A stretch of 64,000 bases of DNA from Pararoseomonas sp. SCSIO 73927. GTDB lineage: Bacteria; Pseudomonadota; Alphaproteobacteria; Acetobacterales; Acetobacteraceae. How positions within the stretch are numbered: position 1 is the stretch's first letter; each line of letters starts with the position of its first letter. Shown here piece by piece: positions 24,508-31,644 of the stretch. The DNA lies in contig NZ_CP146232.1 of the NCBI RefSeq assembly GCF_037040815.1, forward strand, positions 2,722,501 through 2,786,500, in the 5' to 3' direction. The translations under genes and the position numbers were made by a program. The notes below the pieces were generated by a model that was given only the letters and a program-made list of their open reading frames with translations, was not told the origin of the DNA and did no database searches.

Positions 24508-24509
24508 TC
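24491..24509 (+). repeat. att repeat, tRNA side
   Basis: The 19 bp TCCCCTCAGCTCCACCATC is shared exactly with 36635-36653. This copy contains the 3' T-arm strand, acceptor and CCA of the intact tRNA-Ala. Tyrosine integrases commonly use tRNA 3' ends this way. Confidence 0.9.
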
Positions 24510-24561
24510 ATCTTCACTAGTTGGGTTCCTTTTCAAACACTTGCTGACAGTGTGAGAACTA

Positions 24562-24595
24562 AACTGGCTAACGGGCGGCAACCCGTTAGCCAGTT
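24562..24595 (-). terminator. Terminator at the integrase 3' end
   Basis: A perfect 14-bp stem, AACTGGCTAACGGG (24562-24575) with CCCGTTAGCCAGTT (24582-24595) around a 6-nt loop. On the minus strand it is followed by TTTAGTT. It overlaps the integrase stop codon and would insulate the tRNA from the element. Confidence 0.8.
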
Positions 24596-25655
24596 ACTCT
24601 CGCATGGGCTCTCCCGTCCGGGCGAGTCCAAGGCGTTCAGCGCCGGCCCAGGCAAGACTCTCCTGCTCCACGCTTTGAGAATACCGCTGGACCTCTCCTA
24701 GGCTCGCGTGCCCGGTCCAGGCGGCAATTTGGTGGGTAGAACACCCCGCCTGGGCGAGACGGCGCGCGGCCGCCTTTCGCAATCCATGCGGGCTGCACCC
24801 CTTTGGCAGGCCAGCCTCGCGGGCAGCCTCCACAAACCAATTCGAGAAGCCCTCGGGTGTCATCGGGCGCCCGGTAGCCCCCTGGATGAACGTCGTGCCC
24901 GGCGGGGCGAGGGCCAGGGCATCCGCCAGAAGCGGCAGAACGGGCAGGGTCAAGTTCTTTCCCGTCTTGCCCTGGATCAAGTCCAGCACGGTTGCGGGCT
25001 TCCCATTGCGCTCTCCGGTCCGCAGGTTCCCCGGCCCCATCTTCACCACGTCCCCGCGCCGCTGGCCGGTGTAGAGGAGGAGGGCGAGGGCAAGGCGCGC
25101 GCGGCTTCCGGCGGGATGGAACCCTTCGAAGGCGTGGATCTCCGATTCCGTCCAGGCGTGGTGCCCGTCCGTGCGATGCCTCACCTTCTCCACGCCGTCC
25201 ACGGGATTGTCGCTACGCCAGTCGAGCGCGACGGCGTAGCGCATTAGCTGGCGCAGGACGTTCCGCAGCGCGTTGGCGGCGGTGGGCGTGTCGGCGCGCT
25301 TGTCCAGCATCATGCGGATGTGACGAGGCTGAAGGTTAGCAATTGTCTTCGTACCATGCTCCGTCCGCAGTCGATCCATGATGCCGCGATAGCTGCGCTG
25401 AGACTCCGGCCGCAGGCGCGTGAAGCGTGACGAGGCCACGAAGGCCGTTACCAGGGCGTCCATTGTCCGCGCCTTCGGGGCTTCGGGCGGCGTGGGATGG
25501 CCTGTCAGCGCGTGAGCGTAGGCGGCGCAGAATTCGGGCGATCCTTCCTCGCCAGGAAGCGGGATGCGCGGGCAGCCTGGACGACGGAAGTAACGGCGTG
25601 TCCGGCCCTGCCGGTCGTCATAGGTGTGGACGTACTTAAAGCCCCTTCGCGGCAT
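24594..25655 (-). CDS. int: Tyrosine recombinase (integrase) of the satellite
   Basis: A 353-aa site-specific recombinase that would integrate and excise the element at tRNA-Ala. The core-binding domain lies at about residues 65-150 (LVTAFVASSRFTRLRPESQR). The catalytic residues are visible: Arg in LLYTGQRRGDVV, His and Arg in SPHGLRKAAARRL, the second His in WTGHASLGEV, and the nucleophile Tyr in QRYSQS. It lies next to the intact tRNA, as usual, and starts just after the AlpA-like gene. Confidence 0.95.
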   Translation of the reverse strand: MPRRGFKYVHTYDDRQGRTRRYFRRPGCPRIPLPGEEGSPEFCAAYAHALTGHPTPPEAPKARTMDALVTAFVASSRFTRLRPESQRSYRGIMDRLRTEHGTKTIANLQPRHIRMMLDKRADTPTAANALRNVLRQLMRYAVALDWRSDNPVDGVEKVRHRTDGHHAWTESEIHAFEGFHPAGSRARLALALLLYTGQRRGDVVKMGPGNLRTGERNGKPATVLDLIQGKTGKNLTLPVLPLLADALALAPPGTTFIQGATGRPMTPEGFSNWFVEAAREAGLPKGCSPHGLRKAAARRLAQAGCSTHQIAAWTGHASLGEVQRYSQSVEQESLAWAGAERLGLARTGEPMRE

Positions 25656-25656
25656 G

Positions 25657-25959
25657 TCAGTCCCATTCGTTCAGCGCGGGGGCGGGAATGTGCCCTTGAC
25701 GTGGGGGGATGGCGAGGAAGGCGGCGCGCAGTTCTTCCGGATACCAGAGGACCCGGCCGCCCAACTGGCGTGGCTGCGGCATCCGGCCATCCGCCACCAG
25801 CGAATCGAAGAACGTAGGGGAGATGCCCAACAGCGCAGCCGCTTGGGTGCGGCTAACGGCGAAGGGGAGGACGCCAGGGGGCAGGGCGTCGAAGGCGCCC
25901 ACCGCGCCCGCCTGGGGGGCTACGGTGGCAGCCTCCCCAGGCTGGGCGCGGCGGGACAT
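25657..25959 (-). CDS. AlpA-like helix-turn-helix regulator/excisionase
   Basis: A 100-aa protein with a MerR/AlpA-type winged HTH: FAVSRTQAAALLGISPTFFD, SLVADGRMPQPRQLGGRVLW and YPEELRAAFLAIP. In satellites, AlpA activates excision and the integrase module, and small proteins of this fold can serve as directionality factors. It is immediately upstream of and co-directional with the integrase gene. The N-terminal 30 residues are low complexity. Confidence 0.85.
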   Translation of the reverse strand: MSRRAQPGEAATVAPQAGAVGAFDALPPGVLPFAVSRTQAAALLGISPTFFDSLVADGRMPQPRQLGGRVLWYPEELRAAFLAIPPRQGHIPAPALNEWD

Positions 25960-25980
25960 CGGAAATTATTTCCGGCCGGC

Positions 25981-26310
25981 TCAGAACGTACCGTTGAGAC
26001 GGACGATCACGGAGGCAGTCCCCGCAGCCGCCGGCTCGGTCGCCACGCCGATGCGCTGATTTCCCGACGCAACGGAAGTCGCCAGCTTCGTGCCAGCCGC
26101 GAAGAACACGGCATCGCCCACGGTGAAGGCGTTTGCGGCCACCTTGTCGAGCGTGAACACGCCTTCCACGTCGAGGTCGGCAGGCTGGCCCGCCAGGGCT
26201 GCGCCATTGGAAACGCCGAAGATTGCCCCCACCTGGGCGGGAGCGCCGGAGGCCAGATCGTAGGGTGCAGGAAGGGTCAGCGTCCGTCCCGGCTGAACGA
26301 AATTGCGCAT
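25981..26310 (-). CDS. DUF2190-family capsid decoration (cement) protein
   Basis: A 109-aa protein beginning MRNFVQPGRTLTLPAPYDLA with VGAIFGVSNGAALAGQPADL and VGDAVFFAAGTKLATSV, the DUF2190 pattern. Members are phage head proteins that bind the outside of the capsid shell. The ATG at 26310 is chosen because the conserved region starts there. It follows the capsid and joiner genes in the same orientation, which fits a late structural role. Confidence 0.82.
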   Translation of the reverse strand: MRNFVQPGRTLTLPAPYDLASGAPAQVGAIFGVSNGAALAGQPADLDVEGVFTLDKVAANAFTVGDAVFFAAGTKLATSVASGNQRIGVATEPAAAGTASVIVRLNGTF

Positions 26311-26314
26311 GGCT

Positions 26315-26530
26315 TCAGAGTCCTTTCGAGGTTCGGAAGGTGATGGTGTGAGGAGTGACGCGGGAGGCGTTCCGGATGGCCCCCTCCACGGAGGCAATTG
26401 CACGGGCTAGTTCAGCATCGCTGCCGAATCTAACCCGATCCCCGCCGGGGTCCGTGACTTCGCGAACCCCGCCCATCCGCAGGTCCAGCAGCTTCGCGCG
26501 CCAGCTTATGAGTTGGGCGAGGTCGTCCAT
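26315..26530 (-). CDS. gpW-like head-tail joining protein
   Basis: A 71-aa protein whose order of features matches lambda gpW: helix LAQLISWRAKLLDLRMGG, beta hairpin VREVTDPGGDRVRFGS, second helix AELARAIASVEGAI, then a tail. gpW closes the packaged head and creates the docking surface for tails. In an element without tail genes it implies use of another phage's tails. It lies between the capsid and decoration genes. Confidence 0.8.
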   Translation of the reverse strand: MDDLAQLISWRAKLLDLRMGGVREVTDPGGDRVRFGSDAELARAIASVEGAIRNASRVTPHTITFRTSKGL

Positions 26531-26542
26531 GGTCCGGCCGCC

Positions 26543-28642
26543 TTAGATCGCGTCGCCGGGGTTGCGCTGGGCGCCCCGGAAGTCGGTCACGCCGCAGCCG
26601 AAATCCAGCACGACGCGGAAGCTGCGCCCCAGCACGTCCCAGCCGTCGCGGCTGGCAAGCTGCGGCCCCGGCGCGCTGGACAGGTAAGCGTACTCGATGA
26701 CGGGCGCAGCTTCCGGCGCTGCAAAGAGATACCACGCGCCCTCGGGCAGCCTGGGCTCAACCAGCGCGGTCAGCTTGCCCCCGAACGGGTTCACCTCGCC
26801 CACAGCGGCGGCGGTCAGCGCGGCCACTACCTGTTCCGCAAGCGTCTCCTGCTCCGGAGCCACCAGCAGGAAGCGCGGGACCACATTGGACGGGCTCCCA
26901 TTCGGGTTGCGCTGCCGGCGCAAGGCAGTCCGGGCGTCCGTCAGGGCGGCCACGGACAGTTCCGCGCTGGTCAGCAGGTTTCCATGGTCCGCGTGGAACA
27001 GCGCCTTGCCGTCCGACAGCTTGGCACCAGCGCCATTGCCCGCCAGCAGCAGGTTGACGATGGCGGCGGCCTCGGTCTCGGCGGATGCCCGGCCCATCAT
27101 GCGCTGCCAGTCCGCGAAGGCGCCCAGGTCGTCGTTGATAAGGGCCTTGCGAGATAGGTTGAACATCCCGGCGAACGTCTCAAGCGCGAAGCCCTCCTTC
27201 GTCTCGCCGGCAGTCACGGCCTTGATCTCGCCAGACTCCGTCACGCGCTGAAGCGTGCCCGGCCCATCCAGGCGCAGCAGGGCGAGCGCGCGGAAGTCGC
27301 GGGCGAGACGCTGACGGGCAAGCGCCGTGCGGACGGGCGAGGCGGCGGCCTCGAAAGAGGCGCGCAGGATGCGCTCGCCTGCACCGTCCAGCAGGCCGGG
27401 GAAGTCGCTGACAGTGTCCTGCGCACGGGTCAGCACGGCCTCATCCGACATGGCGCCCAGGCCGCGCACGCCCTCACGGGCCAGCGCGTCACGGGCCATT
27501 CCGGCCAGGGTCATCCCGGCATAGGGACGGGCCGCGTCGGACAGCGCGCAGAGGTCGGGCGCGTGCCGATGGGCCAGGGCCTCCACCTGCCGGGCGTGGA
27601 TCACCTCCGGCGCGTCGTGGCTGGCGCCCACCTGCACGCGGATCGCGGGGCCGGCGGCGCGCGTCATGTGATCGAAGGCGGCGCTACGGAAGGAGTCCTC
27701 CGTCGCCTCGCCGTCAATCTGGGCGTCGATGAAGTCGCCCGGCAGGCCAGCAGCACGCCCAAGGGAGCGGATGCGGGCATTTACGGCGGCGCGCGTCTGC
27801 ACCTCGCCCGGCTGGGCGGCGGTCGTGCCCTGCGTCCCGGCGGGCTGCGCGGGCGCGGCGCGTGTCGCCGTGGTGGTCGTGGTGTCGGGCGCCACGTTCT
27901 CCGGGGCGGGGTTGGTATCGGGCATGGTGGACTCCTGGGGGGTGGAACGGATGCGCGCGCCATCATCGGCGGGTGCGATGACCAGCGAGACTTCACGGAG
28001 CGACAGGCGGCCGGCAGTGCGGACGCGCTGCCCGCCTTCGGTCGAATCCGCCCAGGTCGTGACGGCGTAGCCTACAGACACGCCGGACAGGTGGCCGTCC
28101 CGCACCAGCGCCCAGGCGTGGTCATCCGCGAGGCGGAGTCGCCCAACGATGGTGTGCCGCCCCTGGGCGTCGGTCTCGCGGCGAATCTGATCCACGGAGC
28201 CGATCACATGCTGCACGCTCGCCCCGTTGTGGTTGTCCAGCAGCGGCAGACTGCGCGGCAGTTCCAGATTGGACGGACCAAGGCTCAAGCGTTCGATGTA
28301 CGCGCCCCGATTGACTCCAGCGCCGGTCGCCAAAGTGGCAATGACGGTCCGCTCGGCTTCATTGATGGTTGACGGTCGCAGGGCCAGACCGGAAGGCGCG
28401 CGCCGCGTCAGCACGCCTGGATCGGCGGCACGGGTCAGGACGGCACCGGCCTCCATAGACCGCTTGTGCGCGCGCTCGGCTTTGGCCGCAGCCCGGCGCA
28501 TGGCGCGGGCGGACATGGCCGCGCCTTCGTGCGGCAGGTCGAAACTATTTCCGTTCGGCAGCGCGGCCGGCCCATCCCCGCGCTGTGCGCGGCGGGCTGA
28601 CTTCGTGTCCGGGACATATCGGGTGTGGGCAACAGCGGGCAT
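26543..28642 (-). CDS. Prohead protease-major capsid protein fusion
   Basis: A 699-aa polyprotein. Residues 60-220 form an S78/HK97-type prohead protease: LRPSTINEAERTVIATLATG, LPLLDNHNGASVQHVIGSVD, and LSGVSVGYAV with the Ser in the usual GxSxG-like position. A Thr/Pro/Ala-rich linker follows at about 235-280. The C-terminal half is a HK97-fold capsid protein (FNLSRKALINDDLGAFADWQ; NPNGSPSNVVPRFLLVAPEQ; AWYLFAAPEAAPVIEYAYLS). Maturation probably needs self-cleavage in or near the linker. The ATG at 28642 overlaps the upstream stop (TGATG); a GTG directly before it is also in frame. Confidence 0.9.
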   Translation of the reverse strand: MPAVAHTRYVPDTKSARRAQRGDGPAALPNGNSFDLPHEGAAMSARAMRRAAAKAERAHKRSMEAGAVLTRAADPGVLTRRAPSGLALRPSTINEAERTVIATLATGAGVNRGAYIERLSLGPSNLELPRSLPLLDNHNGASVQHVIGSVDQIRRETDAQGRHTIVGRLRLADDHAWALVRDGHLSGVSVGYAVTTWADSTEGGQRVRTAGRLSLREVSLVIAPADDGARIRSTPQESTMPDTNPAPENVAPDTTTTTATRAAPAQPAGTQGTTAAQPGEVQTRAAVNARIRSLGRAAGLPGDFIDAQIDGEATEDSFRSAAFDHMTRAAGPAIRVQVGASHDAPEVIHARQVEALAHRHAPDLCALSDAARPYAGMTLAGMARDALAREGVRGLGAMSDEAVLTRAQDTVSDFPGLLDGAGERILRASFEAAASPVRTALARQRLARDFRALALLRLDGPGTLQRVTESGEIKAVTAGETKEGFALETFAGMFNLSRKALINDDLGAFADWQRMMGRASAETEAAAIVNLLLAGNGAGAKLSDGKALFHADHGNLLTSAELSVAALTDARTALRRQRNPNGSPSNVVPRFLLVAPEQETLAEQVVAALTAAAVGEVNPFGGKLTALVEPRLPEGAWYLFAAPEAAPVIEYAYLSSAPGPQLASRDGWDVLGRSFRVVLDFGCGVTDFRGAQRNPGDAI

Positions 28643-28827
28643 CACACGTCGCCCTTCTTCGCGTCGCGGCGGGCCTTCTCGCGCAACATCGCGGCGGCCA
28701 TCCGGCGCAGCTTGCGCCCGCTTGGCTTGTTGCCACCTCCCTGGCGACGGCCGGGCGGCAGCGCGTCGTTCAGGCAGTCCGGCGGCAGCGCCGTAAGCAT
28801 GTCGAGTGAGAGGCGGGGGGTGTTCAC
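28642..28827 (-). CDS. 61-aa phage-structural-operon protein of unknown function
   Basis: A small basic protein (SGRKLRRMAAAMLREKARRD, ending KKGDV) coupled on both sides: its start overlaps the portal stop and its TGA overlaps the ATG of the capsid fusion. It has no recognised domain. By position between portal and protease-capsid genes it could be a scaffold-like or head-completion factor, but nothing in the sequence proves it. Confidence 0.7.
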   Translation of the reverse strand: MNTPRLSLDMLTALPPDCLNDALPPGRRQGGGNKPSGRKLRRMAAAMLREKARRDAKKGDV

Positions 28828-30326
28828 GTCCGGGGCTCCTGATCGGCGGCGGGCACTTCGTCGGAAATTGTTTCCGGGTCCTGCGCGGCCGGCTGGCCGT
28901 TCGGCGGCAGGGGAAAGGGGCCGATGGACAAGGCGCGCTCGCGCGTTCGGTCAGCCGCGATCTCCGCGTCCAGCGCCTCCACGTTCCAGCCCTGCGCCTG
29001 GACAGCCTGACGGCGCGACATGATGCCGGCGGCTAGGGCCTCGCGAATCGCGGCGATGTCGGCCTTCGGATCAACCCACGGCTGCGCGGGTGGGATGAAC
29101 TCGGCCGGCAGTAGGTCGTCCAGGGTCAGCGCGCCCAGGTCGTCCAGATCGCCCGCCAGGAACGACAGCGTGACCCACAGCGTCCAAACGGGACGGAGAA
29201 GCTGCGGGACAAGCGTGTGGTAAACCAGCCGCTCAACGTTCTGCCGGAAGGAGACCAGCCCGGCCCGCAGGGACGAGAAGTTCGCTTCCGACAGGTCGCC
29301 CGTGATGACGAAGGATGGAACGCCCAGGCCGACAGCGATTGCGCGCACCTGGGCGCGAAGGAACTCCACCGTTTGCGATACCTGGGCGGGCGTGCTGAAC
29401 CGAATGTCCACGCCGGCTGGAAGCACCTTCAGCGTGCCCGGTTCCAGGCCGGAGGTCAGGACGCCACCCACCTGCGTTCCGTCGAAGGGCAGCCCGGCGT
29501 TGCCGTTCACGTCGGTCAGGAAGCCGGCAAACAGGGCGGCGGTCTTCACGCCGACAAGGGACGCGTCCTCAAGTTCATCGAGTTCGCCCAGGCGGATCAG
29601 CACGGCGGCGAGGTCGGACAGCCCCCGCACCTGCCCGGCGCCCAGGATTTCGCGCAGATGGATCATCTCGGAAGCCGGGATGCGCCGCGCGGGGCCGTAA
29701 GCTTCCCAGGCAGAGGACAGGTCCAGTTCCCGGACGTGGTACGCCACGCGCACGCCCTGGGCGTCGAACTCGATTCCACCCACGATGCGCCCGCCATTCG
29801 GCAGATCGCGGTTGTCGGCGTGGTCGATCATTTCGGCCGGGATCAGCCGCAGCAGCAGGCGGCGCGTGTCGGAAACCGCAATCAGGTGAAGGAAGGCTTC
29901 GCCGTCCACGATCTTCGCGCGCAGCGCGCCAGCCTGAAGGCCGAACCAATCCGTCACCCCGTCGAGGTCACAATAGGTCGCCCAGCGGTTGAAGCGCGCG
30001 GACAGGGCGGCGCGTACATCCGGGCTCGGGTGCTGCGGTGCGACCATAATCCCGGCGCCCACGGCGGCCGTCACCTTCGCCTCTACGGCGGCGCGTACAT
30101 AGGCGTTGCTGACGGATGCTCCGCGCGCCTTAGCGCGCACCTGCGGCCCGGCCGCCAGCGTTGCCGGCCCCATGCCATGAATCCGCGGCATTGCCCCGTC
30201 CCGCTGACCGGAAGCGGCCTCAATAGCTGGGCTGCCCCCGTGGTGCGGGACGTAGTTCCACGGGTCGCCAGCCGCGCGCCGAAGAGGCGCGACGGCGCTG
30301 CGGGAAATGATGCGGGCGCGCTTCAC
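28824..30326 (-). CDS. Phage portal protein (lambda gpB type)
   Basis: A 500-aa protein forming the dodecameric vertex through which DNA enters the capsid. Typical segments: WNYVPHHGGSPAIEAASGQR at the start, AYVRAAVEAKVTAAVGAGIM, LRLIPAEMIDHADNRDLPNG, RRIPASEMIHLREILGAGQV, and EANFSSLRAGLVSFRQNVER near the C-terminal part. Length is usual for lambda-type portals. It overlaps the downstream 61-aa gene by 4 bp. Confidence 0.93.
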   Translation of the reverse strand: MKRARIISRSAVAPLRRAAGDPWNYVPHHGGSPAIEAASGQRDGAMPRIHGMGPATLAAGPQVRAKARGASVSNAYVRAAVEAKVTAAVGAGIMVAPQHPSPDVRAALSARFNRWATYCDLDGVTDWFGLQAGALRAKIVDGEAFLHLIAVSDTRRLLLRLIPAEMIDHADNRDLPNGGRIVGGIEFDAQGVRVAYHVRELDLSSAWEAYGPARRIPASEMIHLREILGAGQVRGLSDLAAVLIRLGELDELEDASLVGVKTAALFAGFLTDVNGNAGLPFDGTQVGGVLTSGLEPGTLKVLPAGVDIRFSTPAQVSQTVEFLRAQVRAIAVGLGVPSFVITGDLSEANFSSLRAGLVSFRQNVERLVYHTLVPQLLRPVWTLWVTLSFLAGDLDDLGALTLDDLLPAEFIPPAQPWVDPKADIAAIREALAAGIMSRRQAVQAQGWNVEALDAEIAADRTRERALSIGPFPLPPNGQPAAQDPETISDEVPAADQEPRT

Positions 30327-30329
30327 GGA

Positions 30330-30896
30330 TCAGCCCTGCACCTGCTCAGGGAGAATGCCGGCCCAAAGGGTATCGAGTTGGAAGAACGTCTGCATTACGG
30401 TCCCCGCGATAGGCGCGGCACCCTCGGGGCGATTTTCCTGGCGCTTGATAGCGAAGAAGGCACCATCGCCGGGCACGTCGAAGTGAAAAACTGCCCGATG
30501 GTGCGTCTCAACGCCAGGAACGCGGATACGCTGAATTTCCAGCCACCACCGTTCGCCGGCTTGCACGCGGCGTACTACCTCCGGAAAGCTGGCGCGGATG
30601 TCGGCCTTATTCTCGGCGGTGCCAGCATCATGCGCGAACAGCGCGCGGCCGATCAGGGCGACGTGGGCGGAAGCGACTCCAGCAGCCTCCAGCTCAGTGT
30701 AAAGCGCGGCGCAAGCCAGCCCCACATTGTCGTACTCAAATGCGGCGGTGCGCCCTTCTCCCCTGCGCTGACTGCCCGGGAAGGCGTTTCGCCCTTCCAG
30801 CGCCCGGAGACGGCGGTGCGCCAGTTCCACGCCGGCGGCCGAGAAGCCGCGTCGGGCCGCGATGCGTTCGGCCATCTCTTTGATCGTGTAGGCCAT
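30330..30896 (-). CDS. Hypothetical satellite protein with N-terminal HTH-like region
   Basis: A 188-aa protein that begins AYTIKEMAERIAARRGFSAA and continues VELAHRRLRALEGRNAFPGS, resembling a MerR-like DNA-binding start. A helical region with LACAALYTELEAAGVASAHV and a beta-rich C-terminus follow. It is the first gene of the portal-capsid transcription unit, with GAGGAGGG ahead of its ATG and a 25-bp palindrome 35 bp upstream. It could be an autoregulator of the head operon. I recognise no named family. Confidence 0.65.
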   Translation of the reverse strand: MAYTIKEMAERIAARRGFSAAGVELAHRRLRALEGRNAFPGSQRRGEGRTAAFEYDNVGLACAALYTELEAAGVASAHVALIGRALFAHDAGTAENKADIRASFPEVVRRVQAGERWWLEIQRIRVPGVETHHRAVFHFDVPGDGAFFAIKRQENRPEGAAPIAGTVMQTFFQLDTLWAGILPEQVQG

Positions 30897-30930
30897 TAGG
30901 TGGCTGCCCTCCTCGGTAAGGAAGACTTAC

Positions 30931-30955
30931 CTGCTTGACAGATTACGTCAAGCAG
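30931..30955. promoter_or_regulatory. 25-bp perfect palindrome, probable operator of the head operon
   Basis: CTGCTTGAC (30931-30939) and GTCAAGCAG (30947-30955) are perfect inverted repeats around AGATTAC. Next to it, GTAAG/CTTAC (30916-30930) forms a second small inverted repeat. The site lies upstream of the 188-aa gene that leads the portal-capsid unit, in the only sizeable gap on that side. An operator for an element-encoded or helper-encoded regulator is the simplest reading. Confidence 0.55.
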
Positions 30956-31153
30956 ATTCCGTAGGGCGCGCTGGAGTTGGTGGGATATGGCTGGGCCGTT
31001 GGGTAGTTGACTCCTTTTCTCCTCGTTGCGTCCTGCCGCCGGACTGCCTCGCGCAGCCCGGCGGCCTTCCGTTTCACCGCTCCACCTCAGAATGCCCGGC
31101 TTCTCCTCCTCGAAAGCCGACGCTACGCTTGAGGCTCTGGTAAGGAAGATCGA

Positions 31154-31360
31154 ATGGCGAACGCCTTCAAAAACGGTGATGTGGTCCAGATGAAGTCAGG
31201 GGGACCTCCGATGACGATCGAGAGTTCCCCGGGAGAATACCTTCCGTCGCGCGCAGAAAATGCGACCAAGTACAAATGCGTCTGGTTCAAGGGTGCCACA
31301 CGCGATCAGAGCGAGTTTGCGGAACACCTTCTCCAGGTGTGGACACCACCGAAGACATGA
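31154..31360 (+). CDS. YodC-like DUF2158 protein (accessory gene of the satellite)
   Basis: A 68-aa protein: FKNGDVVQMKSGGPPMTIES with a later YKCVWFKGATRDQSEFAEHL, the DUF2158 pattern. Function of the family is unknown. It is transcribed against the surrounding head genes, has its own AAGGAAG ribosome-binding site, is clearly less GC-rich than its neighbours, and is coupled by ATGA to the next gene. These features mark it as a cargo gene inserted in the structural operon. Confidence 0.85.
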   Translation: MANAFKNGDVVQMKSGGPPMTIESSPGEYLPSRAENATKYKCVWFKGATRDQSEFAEHLLQVWTPPKT

Positions 31361-31614
31361 CTCCGGAGGAAGCAGCTAATTGGATGTTGCGTGAGTACGA
31401 GGCTAAGCGCTTCCTCTATCAGGAAGAAGCGGCCTCGCACCTTCTGCATCTCCAAGATCAAAAGCTTGCCTACTATGACGCGAGCGGAAATGTTTGTGTC
31501 GGAAAGGCAGTACTGGCAGCTTTTAACAAGCTGACCCCTAATTCTGTTTACGAACGTGTAGACAAGTTCTGGCGTGATCGCCTCACTACTGATCAACCAG
31601 GCAGGCAGCAGTAG
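31357..31614 (+). CDS. 85-aa partner of the DUF2158 protein
   Basis: The ATG at 31357 overlaps the DUF2158 stop. The protein reads MTPEEAANWMLREYEAKRFL, then LAYYDASGNVCVGKAVLAAF and YERVDKFWRDR. It resembles a small family that I believe is annotated as DUF6953, but I am not certain. It is lower in GC than the flanking phage genes. The conserved pairing with DUF2158 and the opposite orientation suggest a two-gene accessory cassette, possibly anti-phage or helper-interference. No biochemical hint is visible. Confidence 0.7.
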   Translation: MTPEEAANWMLREYEAKRFLYQEEAASHLLHLQDQKLAYYDASGNVCVGKAVLAAFNKLTPNSVYERVDKFWRDRLTTDQPGRQQ

Positions 31615-31644
31615 CCGATTATAGCGGAGGAGGGCCGAAGCTTT

